64,000 nucleotides of DNA from Amycolatopsis alba DSM 44262 (GTDB lineage: Bacteria > Actinomycetota > Actinomycetes > Mycobacteriales > Pseudonocardiaceae): contig NZ_KB913032.1 of assembly GCF_000384215.1 (NCBI RefSeq), positions 4,419,665 to 4,483,664 on the forward strand, read 5' to 3'. The first letter of the stretch is position 1, and every line of letters starts with the position of its first letter. Positions 16,627-30,598 of this stretch are shown here, one piece after another. A program made the translations under genes and the position numbers. The notes below the pieces were generated by a model, which saw nothing but the letters and a program-made list of their open reading frames with translations, did not search any database and was not told the origin of the DNA.

Positions 16627-19600
16627 TTGGCAGTCTCTCCCGCGAACCAGGCCACTGCTGCGACCACCTCGGCTGTATCTCGCTCGGAGTCCACGGGAAT
16701 CCCCGGAGCCCCCAAACGGGTCTCCTTCGCAAAGATTCGCGAGCCGCTCAGCACCCCGAACCTGCTCGACGTGCAGATCAGGTCCTTTGAATGGTTCACC
16801 GGCGACGAGGCGTGGTTCGAACGCCGCGTCGAAGAAGGTGAAGAAAACCCGGTCGGCGGCCTGGAAGAGGTCCTCAACGAGATCTCGCCGATCGAAGACT
16901 TCTCCGGATCCATGTCGCTGTCCTTCTCCGACCCGCGCTTCGACGAGGTCAAGGCCTCCGTCGAGGAGTGCAAGGACAAGGACATGACGTACGCGGCCCC
17001 GCTGTTCGTGACCGCCGAGTTCGTGAACAACAACACCGGCGAGATCAAGAGCCAGACGGTCTTCATGGGCGACTTCCCGGTGATGACCGACAAGGGCACC
17101 TTCGTCATCAACGGCACCGAGCGTGTCGTCGTGTCCCAGCTGGTCCGTTCGCCCGGTGTGTACTTCGACACCAGCGTCGACAAGACCACGGACAAGGACG
17201 TCTTCAACGTCCGCGTCATCCCGAGCCGGGGTGCCTGGCTCGAGTTCGACGTCGACAAGCGCGACACCGTCGGCGTCCGCATCGACCGCAAGCGCCGCCA
17301 GCCGGTCACCGTGCTGCTGAAGGCGCTCGGCTGGACCACCGAGGCGATCCGCGAGCGTTTCTCGTTCTCCGAGACGCTGCTCGCCACCCTCGAGAAGGAC
17401 CACACCGCCGGCACCGACGAGGCGCTCCTCGACATCTACCGCAAGCTGCGTCCGGGCGAACCCCCCACCAAGGAGAGCGCGCAGACGCTGCTGGAGAACC
17501 TGTTCTTCAAGCCGAAGCGCTACGACCTGGCCAAGGTCGGCCGGTACAAGGTCAACAAGAAGCTCGCCCTGACCACGCCGTACGACACCGGGACGCTGAC
17601 CGAAGAGGACATCGTCTCGACGATCGAGTACCTGGTCCGCCTGCACGCGGGCGAGGACAAGGTCACCGTCGGCGACCAGACCATCCCGGTCGAGACCGAC
17701 GACATCGACCACTTCGGCAACCGTCGTCTCCGCACCGTCGGCGAGCTCATCCAGAACCAGATCCGCGTGGGTCTGTCCCGGATGGAGCGCGTCGTCCGCG
17801 AGCGGATGACCACCCAGGACGTCGAAGCGATCACGCCGCAGACCCTGATCAACATCCGCCCCGTCGTGGCGGCGATCAAGGAGTTCTTCGGTACTTCGCA
17901 GCTGTCGCAGTTCATGGACCAGAACAACCCGCTGTCGGGGCTGACGCACAAGCGTCGTCTGTCCGCCCTCGGCCCCGGCGGTCTGTCGCGTGAGCGCGCC
18001 GGCATGGAGGTCCGTGACGTCCACCCGTCGCACTACGGCCGCATGTGCCCGATCGAGACGCCGGAAGGCCCGAACATCGGCCTGATCGGTTCGCTCTGCT
18101 CGTACGCACGGGTCAACCCGTTCGGTTTCATCGAGACCCCGTACCGCAAGGTCGTCGAGGGTCGCGTCACCGACCAGGTCGACTACCTCACCGCGGACGA
18201 GGAAGACCGCTTCGTGAAGGCGCAGGCGAACGCGCCGATCTCGGACGACGGCACCTTCGTCGAAGATCGCGTCCTGGTCCGTAAGAAGGGCGGCGAGGTC
18301 GAGCTGATCGACCCGCTCGACGTGGACTACATGGACGTCTCGCCGCGGCAGATGGTCTCGGTCGCGACGGCGATGATCCCGTTCCTCGAGCACGACGACG
18401 CGAACCGCGCGCTGATGGGCGCGAACATGCAGCGTCAGGCCGTTCCGCTGCTGCGCAACCAGGCGCCGTACGTCGGCACCGGTGTGGAGCTGCGCGCCGC
18501 GGTCGACGCCGGTGACGTGCTCGTCGCCGAGCAGTCCGGTGTCGTCGAGGAGCTCTCGGCCGACCTGATCACGATCATGCACGACGACGGCACGCGGAAG
18601 AGCTACGGACTGTACAAGTTCCGCCGCTCCAACCACGGCACCTGCTTCAACCACCGCCCGATCGTCAACGAGGGCGACCGGGTCGAGCAGGGTCAGGTCA
18701 TCGCCGACGGCCCGTCCACCGAGAACGGTGAGATGGCGCTCGGCAAGAACCTGCTCGTCGCGGTCATGCCGTGGGAGGGCCACAACTACGAAGACGCGAT
18801 CATCCTCTCCGAGCGCCTGGTGCAGGACGACGTGCTCACGTCGATCCACATCGAGGAGCACGAGATCGACGCCCGCGACACCAAGCTGGGCGCCGAGGAG
18901 ATCACACGGGACATCCCGAACGTCTCCGAGGAGGTCCTCGCCGACCTCGACGAGCGCGGCATCATCCGCATCGGTGCCGAGGTCCGCGACGGCGACATCC
19001 TGGTCGGCAAGGTCACGCCCAAGGGTGAGACCGAGCTGACCCCGGAAGAGCGTCTGCTCCGCGCGATCTTCGGTGAGAAGGCCCGCGAGGTCCGCGACAC
19101 CTCGCTGAAGGTGCCGCACGGCGAGACCGGCAAGGTCATCGGCATCCGCGTGTTCTCGCGCGAGGACGACGACGAGCTGCCCCCCGGCGTCAACGAACTG
19201 GTCCGCGTCTACGTGGCCCAGAAGCGGAAGATCCAGCCGGGCGACAAGCTCGCCGGCCGCCACGGGAACAAGGGTGTCATCGGCAAGATCCTCCCCGCCG
19301 AGGACATGCCGTTCATGGAGGACGGCACGCCCGTCGACATCATCCTGAACACCCACGGTGTCCCGCGTCGTATGAACATCGGTCAGGTCCTGGAGCTTCA
19401 CCTGGGCTGGCTGGCGTCGCAGGGCTGGAAGATCGAGGGCAACCCCGACTGGGCGAAGAACCTCAACGAGGAGCTCTACGACGTCGACCCCGGCACGAAC
19501 ACCGCCACCCCGGTGTTCGACGGCGCCAAGGAAGAGGAGCTCACCGGGCTGCTCGCGGCGACCAAGCCGAACCGCGACGGCGAGCGCATGGTCAAGCAGA

Positions 19601-20127
19601 ACGGCAAGGCCACGCTGCTCGACGGCCGCTCCGGCGAGCCGTACCCGTACCCGGTCTCGGTCGGCTACATGTACATCCTGAAGCTGCACCACCTTGTCGA
19701 CGACAAGATCCACGCCCGGTCCACCGGCCCGTACTCGATGATCACGCAGCAGCCGCTGGGTGGTAAGGCGCAGTTCGGTGGCCAGCGGTTCGGCGAGATG
19801 GAGTGCTGGGCGATGCAGGCGTACGGCGCCGCATACACCCTGCAGGAGCTCCTGACGATCAAGTCGGACGACGTGGTCGGCCGCGTGAAGGTGTACGAGG
19901 CCATCGTCAAGGGGGAGAACATCCCCGAGCCGGGTATCCCGGAGTCGTTCAAGGTGCTCCTGAAGGAGCTCCAGTCGCTCTGCCTCAACGTCGAGGTGCT
20001 GTCCAGCGACGGCGCCGCGATCGAGATGCGCGACTCCGACGACGAGGACCTCGAGCGTGCCGCGGCCAACCTCGGCATCAACCTGTCCCGCAACGAGTCG
20101 CCCTCGGTGGACGACGTCGTGCACTGA
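16627..20127 (+). CDS. rpoB: RNA polymerase beta subunit
   Basis: About 1166 residues from TTG 16627, chosen because GGAAGGA sits 6 bp upstream; another TTG at 16606 lacks an RBS. Catalytic core subunit. The rifampicin-binding cluster (from about residue 422: [32 protein letters not shown]) has the wild-type sensitive residues at the sites equivalent to E. coli Gln513, Asp516, His526 and Ser531. [12 protein letters not shown] near the active site is intact. Some actinomycetes, including relatives of this organism, have a second resistant rpoB; this copy is the housekeeping type. Confidence 0.99.
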   Translation: MAVSPANQATAATTSAVSRSESTGIPGAPKRVSFAKIREPLSTPNLLDVQIRSFEWFTGDEAWFERRVEEGEENPVGGLEEVLNEISPIEDFSGSMSLSFSDPRFDEVKASVEECKDKDMTYAAPLFVTAEFVNNNTGEIKSQTVFMGDFPVMTDKGTFVINGTERVVVSQLVRSPGVYFDTSVDKTTDKDVFNVRVIPSRGAWLEFDVDKRDTVGVRIDRKRRQPVTVLLKALGWTTEAIRERFSFSETLLATLEKDHTAGTDEALLDIYRKLRPGEPPTKESAQTLLENLFFKPKRYDLAKVGRYKVNKKLALTTPYDTGTLTEEDIVSTIEYLVRLHAGEDKVTVGDQTIPVETDDIDHFGNRRLRTVGELIQNQIRVGLSRMERVVRERMTTQDVEAITPQTLINIRPVVAAIKEFFGTSQLSQFMDQNNPLSGLTHKRRLSALGPGGLSRERAGMEVRDVHPSHYGRMCPIETPEGPNIGLIGSLCSYARVNPFGFIETPYRKVVEGRVTDQVDYLTADEEDRFVKAQANAPISDDGTFVEDRVLVRKKGGEVELIDPLDVDYMDVSPRQMVSVATAMIPFLEHDDANRALMGANMQRQAVPLLRNQAPYVGTGVELRAAVDAGDVLVAEQSGVVEELSADLITIMHDDGTRKSYGLYKFRRSNHGTCFNHRPIVNEGDRVEQGQVIADGPSTENGEMALGKNLLVAVMPWEGHNYEDAIILSERLVQDDVLTSIHIEEHEIDARDTKLGAEEITRDIPNVSEEVLADLDERGIIRIGAEVRDGDILVGKVTPKGETELTPEERLLRAIFGEKAREVRDTSLKVPHGETGKVIGIRVFSREDDDELPPGVNELVRVYVAQKRKIQPGDKLAGRHGNKGVIGKILPAEDMPFMEDGTPVDIILNTHGVPRRMNIGQVLELHLGWLASQGWKIEGNPDWAKNLNEELYDVDPGTNTATPVFDGAKEEELTGLLAATKPNRDGERMVKQNGKATLLDGRSGEPYPYPVSVGYMYILKLHHLVDDKIHARSTGPYSMITQQPLGGKAQFGGQRFGEMECWAMQAYGAAYTLQELLTIKSDDVVGRVKVYEAIVKGENIPEPGIPESFKVLLKELQSLCLNVEVLSSDGAAIEMRDSDDEDLERAAANLGINLSRNESPSVDDVVH

Positions 20128-20136
20128 CCCGCGATG

Positions 20137-20163
20137 AGGTGGGAGCCCGCCAGGCTCCCACCT
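20137..20163 (+). terminator. rpoB-rpoC intercistronic hairpin
   Basis: Perfect 11-bp arms AGGTGGGAGCC / GGCTCCCACCT with a 5-base loop and no T tract. With no T-run it is more likely an attenuator or RNA-processing/stability hairpin than a full terminator (inference). Confidence 0.6.
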
Positions 20164-20212
20164 CCGCTCGCCAACTCCTCTAGTCGCATCAACCCCAAGG
20201 GGATGTAAAGAC

Positions 20213-24124
<3,912 letters not shown>

Positions 24125-24141
24125 TCCACCCCGCTCCACCC

Positions 24142-24180
24142 CGAAGCGCCCCTGGCCCCCGGCCAGGGGCGCTTCGCTTT
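24142..24180 (+). terminator. rpoBC terminator
   Basis: Perfect 16-bp arms CGAAGCGCCCCTGGCC / GGCCAGGGGCGCTTCG with a CCC loop, then CTTT. It starts 17 bp after the rpoC stop. Confidence 0.93.
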
Positions 24181-24201
24181 CCCCACCCCCTCCCACCTGC
24201 C

Positions 24202-24315
24202 GGATCGCGATTAGCCCGCGAAAGTCGAGTCCCGCTTCCTGCCCTCGCAGATCGCGATTAGCCCGCTAAAGTCGACGCCCCCGCAGATCGCGATTAGCCC
24301 GCTAAAGTCGATCCG
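24202..24315. repeat. three tandem palindromic elements
   Basis: Reverse-orientation copies at 24203-24228, 24250-24275 and 24286-24311. The last two are identical over 26 bp and 36 bp apart. The first has GCGAAA in place of GCTAAA. Confidence 0.93.
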
Positions 24316-24395
24316 GCCGGAGGGCGACGATCGGTGCGGTATCCGCCTGGATGCGCGACGGTTGGCGGGCGATCCCGGTGCTGTCGGCCGAAAGG

Positions 24396-25519
24396 ATGGT
24401 CGACATGGAGTCCCTTGAGACAGACGAGAGCACGACCACGAAGAACCTGCGATCCGCCTTGGACGGCGTCCATCGGGCAGGGGTGCCGGGCGCGTTCGCC
24501 GAGGTGCGGGCAGGCGACTTGACCTGGCGCGGCGCCGCCGGGGTCGCCGACCTCGAAACCGGCCGCCCCGTCGAGCCCGCGATGCGGCAGCGCGTCGGCA
24601 GCATCACCAAGACCTTCGTCTCGGCCGCGGTGCTGCGCCAGGTCGAGGACGGCCGGATCGAGCTGGACACGCCGATCGGCGACCACCTGCCGCTGCTGGT
24701 CTCCGGCGAACGCGGCCGGAAGATCACGATCCGCATGCTGCTCAACCACACCAGCGGCCTCGCCGAATACCTGCCCTACGCGTTCCCGTCGTTCAAGGAG
24801 ATCGCCCCTGGGAGCCTCGACGACAACCGGTTCCGGCAGTTCCGTCCGGCCGAGTTGATCGTGCTGGGCGTCGGCGCACCCGCGACCGGTGAGCCCGGAG
24901 GCACCCCGGCATCTACTCCAACACGAACTACCTGCTCCTGGGCGAACTCCTGGAACACCTGACCGGAACTCCGGTGGAGGAGCACATCTCCCGCGCCATC
25001 ATCGAACCCGCGGGCCTCGCGAACACCGGCTTTCCCGCCGGTCCTCAGATCGAGGGGCCGCACTCGCGGATGTACGAAGCGTTCTTCGGCGCGATCGATC
25101 CGCCGCGCGACTACAGCGTCTACAACATGTCCTGGGTGATGACCGGCGCCGGCTTGATCTCGACCGTCGAGGATCTCAACCGCTTCTACCGCAAGCTGCT
25201 CGGCGGCGAGATCGTCAGCCCGTCGTCGCTGGCGGAGATGCAGCGCACCGTCCCGGTCATCGCCCAGGACGGTCGGACTCTCGACTACGGCCTCGGCCTG
25301 TACAAGACCGTCTTCCCTGATCATGGCACCTTCTGGGGTCACGACGGCACGGTCTGGGGAGCCTTGACGATGTCCTGGACCCGTCCCGACGGTGGTCAGC
25401 AGTTCTCCGCCGCGTTCAACCTCGTGCGGTGGCGCAAGCCGACCGACGACGGAACACCGCACCCCATCGACGTCGCTCTCGCGACCCTCAAGCATCAGGC
25501 CCTCTGCGGCCCCGCCTGA
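24396..25519 (+). pseudogene. serine hydrolase of the beta-lactamase/DD-peptidase class, frameshifted
   Basis: Two open frames join into one family S12-like protein if one C is restored in the CCCC run near 24904. The first part carries the nucleophile motif SITK (S69-K72). The second starts GIYSNTNYLLLGELLEH, containing the catalytic Tyr-x-Asn, and later GHDGTVWG, matching the third motif. So the break falls immediately before the YxN box. No signal peptide is seen, so it looks cytosolic. ATG 24396 or 24405 are both possible. A true one-base deletion or a base-calling error in a short C run would look the same. Confidence 0.75.
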
Positions 25520-25532
25520 CCCCGCGACCGAC

Positions 25533-25558
25533 TCGACTTTCGCCCCCTAATCGCGATC
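25533..25558. repeat. intergenic palindromic element, forward
   Basis: TCGACTTTCGC with a CCCC middle and CTAATCGCGATC, 13 bp after the serine hydrolase stop. The CCCC variant matches the copy at 16024-16053. Confidence 0.88.
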
Positions 25559-26302
25559 AGGGGGTGGGGAAGCGCAGGTCAGGGAGTGGTGGGACACGGG
25601 GAAGGCTCCCTGTTGAGCGTGTAGTGCCACCACTCCTCGGCGAGGTTCCGGAACCCGTCGGAAGTTGTGCAGCCCCTTCGCTCCGAAGCCAGGGCAGCGT
25701 GGGAATCGCGGCGAGCGCGGCGACAGCAGGCGCCCTTCTTGCCTCCTCAAGCGGCCTTGCGGACCCAGAGTTCCCGAGATTGCATAACGAACTAGTAACG
25801 CCATCGTGCGTGCCGGACGCAGGTTACTCGTCCGTTGTGACCTGCAGTAGTGCCGCCAAGTGGCCTAGTTCCCAGCACTCGGAAAATCGCCACTCGTTCG
25901 GCCTAATGGCCTATCCGCATCGTGGGAAATTCACTCTGTCGTGGCATGTCCCATTCTTTGATCACGAGATTGACACTCCGGCGGGTTCACACGAGTATTT
26001 CGCCCATGCAATCCCCAGTCGCCTTGGTGTGGCGCCGGCACGTTGACTTGCGGCAGCAAGCAAGCGCGCTGTGTATGGATTCCTGACCAATTCCGGGCTT
26101 GTCGCGACGTAGTTGAATCCGCGTATCCCAAACGGATGCGCCCCTTCTTCGCGCGCTGACACTTTCCGCTGTGCCGCAACGGTTCGCTGCTCGAACCCGC
26201 GGTTGATTGCTTTCCTCTGCTCCGGGCCGGTGAGGTCTGCGCGAAAAGGGGGAGAGGTGTGCCGATTGTCTGGCGCTTCGGTAGCGAAAACAGGGAGAAA
26301 GA
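25559..26302. other. long non-coding gap before the SBP56-like gene
   Basis: About 740 bases that are clearly richer in A/T than their surroundings from about 25760 onwards, with none of the codon bias of the flanking genes. I see no gene, no obvious tandem repeat and no RNA family. It may hold a long regulated 5' region for the gene at 26303 or be decayed DNA. The last bases include an RBS (GGGAGAAAG). Confidence 0.6.
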
Positions 26303-28147
26303 ATGCTATCCAACTCGCCTAAGTGGCGAAAAGTGGTGATAGGCGCCATGGCGGCGGTGCTCGCCGTGGGAGCGGTGACCTATACCGGTTCCGCGACGAG
26401 TGCCTACGCCGACGTCCAGGTCGTCAAGGACGCGAAGAAGGCGGCCGACGGCAAGGAGTATTGGGTCCAGAACCATCTGGTGTCCAAGGACGTCGCGGCG
26501 TCCCGGAGTGCGGACGGTCAGCGCAAGAAGTGGCTGCTGGTCTGGGCAGGCGACGAGAACATCGCCGACACCCTGGTCAAGGACATCAAGAATCTGCCGG
26601 GTTCACTCGGCGGCGGCCTGAACAAGATCAAGAACGCGTTGCCCGGTCCGGACTTCCTCGCCGTGATCGACGCGACGCAGGGTTCGCCGACCTACGGCAA
26701 GGTCGTCAACACCGCCACCGTGGGACCGCTCGTCGAGAACGAGCCGCACCACATGCAGTACGTGTGGCACAAGGGCGACACGATCTACGCCGGCGCGTTG
26801 TTCGCCGCCGCGACGTACGCCTTTGACGTCTCCGCGTTGCCGCAGTTGAAGCTCAAGGGTGTCAGCCTGCCAACCCAGACCCTCGGCGGTTCCGTGCCGG
26901 ACGCGTACTGGGTGCTCAAGGACGGCACCGCCTACGGCACGTACATGGGCGGCCCGGTCGTGCCCGGCCCGCACACCTACGCCAACGGTTCCACCGTGGT
27001 GGGCAACGGTTTCGCCGGCAGCCCCGGCGAGGTCGTCCACTTCGACCAGAACGCGCAGGTGCTCTCCGAGTCCCCGGCTGCCACACCGCAGGGCGACAAC
27101 AAGAAGCTGTGCGACAACCTCCCGCAACTGGACAAGCCGACCTGCGCCAACCCGCACGGCATCCAAGCCCGCGAGGACCTGAACACCCTGGTCACCAGCG
27201 ACTACGCCGAGCCGCGCAACATCATCCTCGACCCGGTGAAGCAGCCGTCGCCGTATCTGCGACGGCCGACCGTCCGCACATGGGACATCTCCGACCGCAA
27301 CAAGCCGAAGCTCAAGGCGGTTTCGTACCTGCCGGACGGCCCGAGGGCCGATCCCGCGGACCCGTTGCACGCCGAAAGCCGCGCGGTCATGGAGACCACG
27401 GTGACCAATCTGCCCGGTCACAAGGGCGCCTTCGCCCAGACCATGCAGGGCGGCGCGGTGTTCTACACGCCGGACATCACCGCCAAGGAGCCGCACTGGA
27501 TCCAGGTGTTCGACGACGGCGCCGCGAACAAGGCGATCCACCCGAACAACGACTCCAACGGCGGCGGCTCGAACGGTGGCTGGATCCAGACCAGCCCCGA
27601 CGACAAGTACCTCTACCGCGCGATCACCGGACGGTCCAAGGGCGCGCTCGGCCCGGACGACCCCGGTACCACCGGTGGCGTGTACGTCCTCGACATCCAG
27701 AAGCTGCTCGCCGCGGGCGACAAGGTCGAGAACATCAACGGCCGGATCGACACGAAGGAAAAGTCCCAGCAGGGTGGCGGCGGCGACCTGCCGACCGTCG
27801 TCGGCGCGGCGCCGATCAACCCTGGCACCCCTGGTGGTGGCCCGCACTGGGGCGCGTACGACAACTTCGTGCTCGGTGACGACGGCTTCTACCACGAAAC
27901 CGACAAGCCGCAGCATCTCGCGGTGTCGAACTACTTCGTCGCACGGTCCGGTTTGGACGGTGACCACAAGGTCAACCTGCTGAACCTCGGCCAGGACGGA
28001 AAGCTCGCGGTCGACCAGAACTTCCGCGACGAGTTCACCGGACAGGTCGGGATCAACTTCAACCGGAAGACCTGGCCGCACGGGTCCTTCGGCAACGCCA
28101 AGCCGCACTCCGAACTGTTCGTCGTGGCTGACGCGGATCTCAAGTAA
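26303..28147 (+). CDS. secreted SBP56/methanethiol-oxidase-like beta-propeller protein
   Basis: 614 residues. A Sec-type signal is at 1-36 (KVVIGAMAAVLAVGAVTYTGSA... SAYA). The body resembles selenium-binding protein 56: PDFLAVIDATQGSPTYGKVV, then EPHHMQYVW, ANPHGIQAREDLNTLVTSD, VRTWDISDRNKPKL, SPDDKYLYRA and VYVLDI follow the family order. Several His-rich turns (EPHHMQ, NPHG, GGPHWG) could bind metal; characterised family members are copper-dependent methanethiol oxidases. Homology is remote and the substrate here is unknown. It heads a cluster with a CopD-like gene 81 bp downstream. Confidence 0.72.
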   Translation: MLSNSPKWRKVVIGAMAAVLAVGAVTYTGSATSAYADVQVVKDAKKAADGKEYWVQNHLVSKDVAASRSADGQRKKWLLVWAGDENIADTLVKDIKNLPGSLGGGLNKIKNALPGPDFLAVIDATQGSPTYGKVVNTATVGPLVENEPHHMQYVWHKGDTIYAGALFAAATYAFDVSALPQLKLKGVSLPTQTLGGSVPDAYWVLKDGTAYGTYMGGPVVPGPHTYANGSTVVGNGFAGSPGEVVHFDQNAQVLSESPAATPQGDNKKLCDNLPQLDKPTCANPHGIQAREDLNTLVTSDYAEPRNIILDPVKQPSPYLRRPTVRTWDISDRNKPKLKAVSYLPDGPRADPADPLHAESRAVMETTVTNLPGHKGAFAQTMQGGAVFYTPDITAKEPHWIQVFDDGAANKAIHPNNDSNGGGSNGGWIQTSPDDKYLYRAITGRSKGALGPDDPGTTGGVYVLDIQKLLAAGDKVENINGRIDTKEKSQQGGGGDLPTVVGAAPINPGTPGGGPHWGAYDNFVLGDDGFYHETDKPQHLAVSNYFVARSGLDGDHKVNLLNLGQDGKLAVDQNFRDEFTGQVGINFNRKTWPHGSFGNAKPHSELFVVADADLK

Positions 28148-28164
28148 CCCTGCTCGGCGCGGAA

Positions 28165-28201
28165 GGTCGTGGGTGGCGGGCACACTCCGCCACCCACGAC
28201 C
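28165..28201 (+). terminator. intercistronic hairpin
   Basis: Perfect 14-bp arms GGTCGTGGGTGGCG / CGCCACCCACGACC with a 9-base loop and no T tract. It could attenuate transcription from the SBP56-like gene into the membrane protein. Confidence 0.65.
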
Positions 28202-28228
28202 CCGCCGATCTACTCGGAGAGGGTCCCC

Positions 28229-29980
28229 ATGGATCACCACGTCATACCGGCGAGCTCGGGTTCGGCCGGAGTCGACATCGCCTTGGTCCTGCTTCGGCTC
28301 GGTCTCCTGCTGGCGACCGCTTTCCTCGCCGGTACGGGAATCCTCCGCCCGCTGGTGGGCGAGCTGCCCAAACGCCTGCGTCTCACCATCACCGTCCTCG
28401 GCGGGCTTTCCGCCGCGCTCGCCACTGTTTCCGCCTTCGCGACCGACGTCAACGTCATCGCGCTGATCGTGCATCTCGTGCTCGCGCTGGCCGTCCCCGT
28501 CCTGATCGGCAGGCCGTCCGCCGTCCGCTGGGCCTCCCTCGCGCTCGCCGCTCTGGTGGTGCTCGAAACCTCGCTCGGGCGGACAGGCGTCGAGTTCGCC
28601 ATCGACACCGTCTACGTCGCGGCCGCGGCTTTGTGGTTCGGTGTCACCGTTCTTTCCGTCTGGGTGCCCGCCGGACAGTGGCGCCAGACGAACTTCCGGC
28701 TCGGCCCGCTTTCCCTGACCCTGGGCGGACTTCTGGTCGTCGCGGGCACGGTCCAGCTGTTTTCCTCAGGGCTTGGTTTCGACCGCAGGATCTACGGCAC
28801 GCTCTTCGGTGCCGCGTTGCTGGTGATCGCCGTACTGCCGGTCTTCGCCACCGTCGTCGCCGGAGTTTTCTTCACGGGCAAGGACTCCACGCGTGCCTAC
28901 CGCATCGGCGCGGCCGCCGTGACGGTCGGGTTCGTTGCCTGGAGTGCCCTCGCGGCCATCCCCAAACCACCCGAACCACCTGCTCCCGGTGTCGCGCTGC
29001 TCGCCGACGCTTCCCTCGGTGACCGGCAGTTCCCGGTGCTCGTGAGCCCGCAGCGGCCCGGCAAGAACCTCGTCCATTTCCCCGCGAGCGCGGGAGACGA
29101 CCTGTCCGCCGGGATCGAAGGCGGCCTGATCGGCAAGGCCATCGTGCGCCCCGGCGCCGAAGGCACCTGGGCCGAGGTCGACCTCCCCGCCGGCCGCAGT
29201 GACCTGATCATCAGCCGTGGCGAAGAGAAGACGACGGTCGAGGTCGACGCCGGTGACGAGCAAGGACCCGTGATCGCGGACGCGGACGCGCCCGAATGCG
29301 CTTCGGCCGCGCTGGGCGGCTTGATCGCCGACCGCCACGAAGTCCTCACCTCATGCCCCGCGGACGCGCTTTCCGGCGAGGACAGCGGTTCTCTCGTCAA
29401 ACTCGTCGAGTTCCTCGCCGTGCGCAAACCTTCCGCGCTCACCCTCGTCGAAGACACCTCGCCGCGCAGTGCCGCGGCCGCGAAGCTCGTCCGGGAGACC
29501 GCCGCGCGCTCCGGGCTCCCGGTGCAGGCCGAAGCGGGCCCGAACACCGCGCTGGTCGTCGTGTCCGGCTGGTCCGGCGGCTACACGGCGATGACCCGCG
29601 CGGCCGAGTCCCAGCGGCTCAAACCGACCCACCAATACGGCCTGTACCTGGCGCCCTGGCTGCTCAACGGACCGATCGTCAACTCCGTCGCCAGCTCGTC
29701 GGTACCGCTGAGGTTCGACCCGCGTGAGCAGGTCGCCGTGAGTTTCGCCGTCGCCGCGGGCAACGCTTTCGGCGGCGAAAGCCCCACGCTCGGCGGCTTC
29801 CGGAACTGGCTGGGAGCCCCGCTGAACGGCGACGTCCAGATCTTCGCGGCCGCACAGGTCAACGCCATGCCGATGTACCCCGGCGAACCGCACGCCGTCG
29901 GGATGATCGCCGACCGGAACTACGCGGGGCAATGGATCCCCGATGGCACGATCGTGCCGGTCAGCTCGGTACTGCGGTGA
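28229..29980 (+). CDS. CopD-like eight-helix membrane protein with large extracytoplasmic domain
   Basis: 583 residues from ATG 28229 (GGAGAGGG upstream). Residues 10-245 contain about eight transmembrane helices. The fifth (TVYVAAAALWFGVTVLSVWV) resembles the ALWxG helix of CopD-family copper-import proteins. Residues 250-583 form a soluble domain of no recognised family, with PECAS and LTSCPA cysteines. The CopD relation is by topology and one motif only. Next to an SBP56-like gene it suggests a copper- or sulfur-linked envelope function (inference). Confidence 0.6.
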   Translation: MDHHVIPASSGSAGVDIALVLLRLGLLLATAFLAGTGILRPLVGELPKRLRLTITVLGGLSAALATVSAFATDVNVIALIVHLVLALAVPVLIGRPSAVRWASLALAALVVLETSLGRTGVEFAIDTVYVAAAALWFGVTVLSVWVPAGQWRQTNFRLGPLSLTLGGLLVVAGTVQLFSSGLGFDRRIYGTLFGAALLVIAVLPVFATVVAGVFFTGKDSTRAYRIGAAAVTVGFVAWSALAAIPKPPEPPAPGVALLADASLGDRQFPVLVSPQRPGKNLVHFPASAGDDLSAGIEGGLIGKAIVRPGAEGTWAEVDLPAGRSDLIISRGEEKTTVEVDAGDEQGPVIADADAPECASAALGGLIADRHEVLTSCPADALSGEDSGSLVKLVEFLAVRKPSALTLVEDTSPRSAAAAKLVRETAARSGLPVQAEAGPNTALVVVSGWSGGYTAMTRAAESQRLKPTHQYGLYLAPWLLNGPIVNSVASSSVPLRFDPREQVAVSFAVAAGNAFGGESPTLGGFRNWLGAPLNGDVQIFAAAQVNAMPMYPGEPHAVGMIADRNYAGQWIPDGTIVPVSSVLR

Positions 29981-30042
29981 AGGATTCCGCTCGATTCCAG
30001 CAGCGGTAAGGCTCGATTTCAACGAAAGAAAAGGGAGAAGAG

Positions 30043-30276
30043 ATGAAGCGAATCGCGGCCCGTGTGCTGCTGCCGCTCGCCGTCGCGGGCGCGCTGTCCG
30101 GACTCGCCGGCGGGGTTGCCTCGGCCGACCCGCTGCCGGGCCTGCCCACCGGCGGCGGCAACCCCGCGGTCTGGCTGATCCCCGGCCTCGACCTCGGCGG
30201 ACTGCTCGGCCCGACCGTTCCCGTGCCCACCGACGTCCTCGCCCCGATCTACGGGATCATCACGCCCATTTCGTAA
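30043..30276 (+). CDS. small secreted peptide A, unknown
   Basis: 77 residues, ATG with GGGAGAAGAG upstream. Clear Sec signal (MKRIAARVLLPLAVAGALSG...) with cleavage predicted after VASA, leaving about 49 residues. The mature part is Pro/Gly/Leu-rich (DPLPGLPTGGGNPAVW, PTVPVPTDVLAPIYGI), with no Cys, His or Met. It looks hydrophobic and extracellular or surface-associated, not enzymatic. Paired with a peptide of the same length 26 bp downstream. Confidence 0.72.
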   Translation: MKRIAARVLLPLAVAGALSGLAGGVASADPLPGLPTGGGNPAVWLIPGLDLGGLLGPTVPVPTDVLAPIYGIITPIS

Positions 30277-30302
30277 AACCGTTACCAGCAAAGGAGAATC
30301 TC

Positions 30303-30536
30303 ATGAAGAAGACGTTCGTCCGCGCGGTCACCGGCGCGGCGCTCGCCGGTCTCGTCGTCCTCGGCTCGGCCGCCCCGGCACTCGCCGTCCAGTCCGCCCC
30401 GAACGACGTCGTGGTCGTCGACGAACCCGACACGAGCGACCTCAACAACATCTGGACGTTCGCTCCGCTCGGCGTCCCGGTGCTCGGTCTCATCCAGTCG
30501 CTCAACGGCGTCCCCGGCAAGCTGCTGCCGTCCTGA
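30303..30536 (+). CDS. small secreted peptide B, unknown
   Basis: 77 residues, ATG with AAAGGAGAA upstream. Signal peptide MKKTFVRAVTGAALAGLVVL... with cleavage after ALA, leaving about 49 residues: an acidic N-half (VVVVDEPDTSDLNN) and a hydrophobic C-half (IWTFAPLGVPVLGLIQ). No Cys. Same size and architecture as peptide A but little sequence identity. Probably co-transcribed with it. Confidence 0.72.
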   Translation: MKKTFVRAVTGAALAGLVVLGSAAPALAVQSAPNDVVVVDEPDTSDLNNIWTFAPLGVPVLGLIQSLNGVPGKLLPS

Positions 30537-30542
30537 TCCCGT

Positions 30543-30570
30543 GGCGGCGCGGCTTCCGGGCCGCGCCGCC
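30543..30570 (+). terminator. hairpin after the peptide pair
   Basis: Perfect 11-bp arms GGCGGCGCGGC / GCCGCGCCGCC with loop TTCCGG. No T run. Probable partial terminator before the MmpS-like gene. Confidence 0.6.
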
Positions 30571-30598
30571 GCTTCCGGCGTTCCGGTGAGGAGAACCG

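Noticed and set aside
17880..18060. Rifampicin-resistance changes in rpoB
   Set aside because: The cluster reads as the sensitive wild type at the main resistance positions, so there is no sign of a producer-type resistant rpoB here.
24202..24315. Three evenly spaced repeats as a CRISPR array
   Set aside because: Only three copies, unequal spacing (47 and 36 bp), no spacers of constant length, no cas genes, and the same element is scattered singly across the window.
24351..25519. Two separate genes (a hydrolase N-half and C-half)
   Set aside because: The catalytic motifs of one family are split between them, and one added base joins them exactly.
25429..26046. A 205-codon open frame running from the hydrolase end into the gap
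   Set aside because: It starts inside another gene in a different frame, runs through a palindromic element, and lacks codon bias in the AT-richer part.
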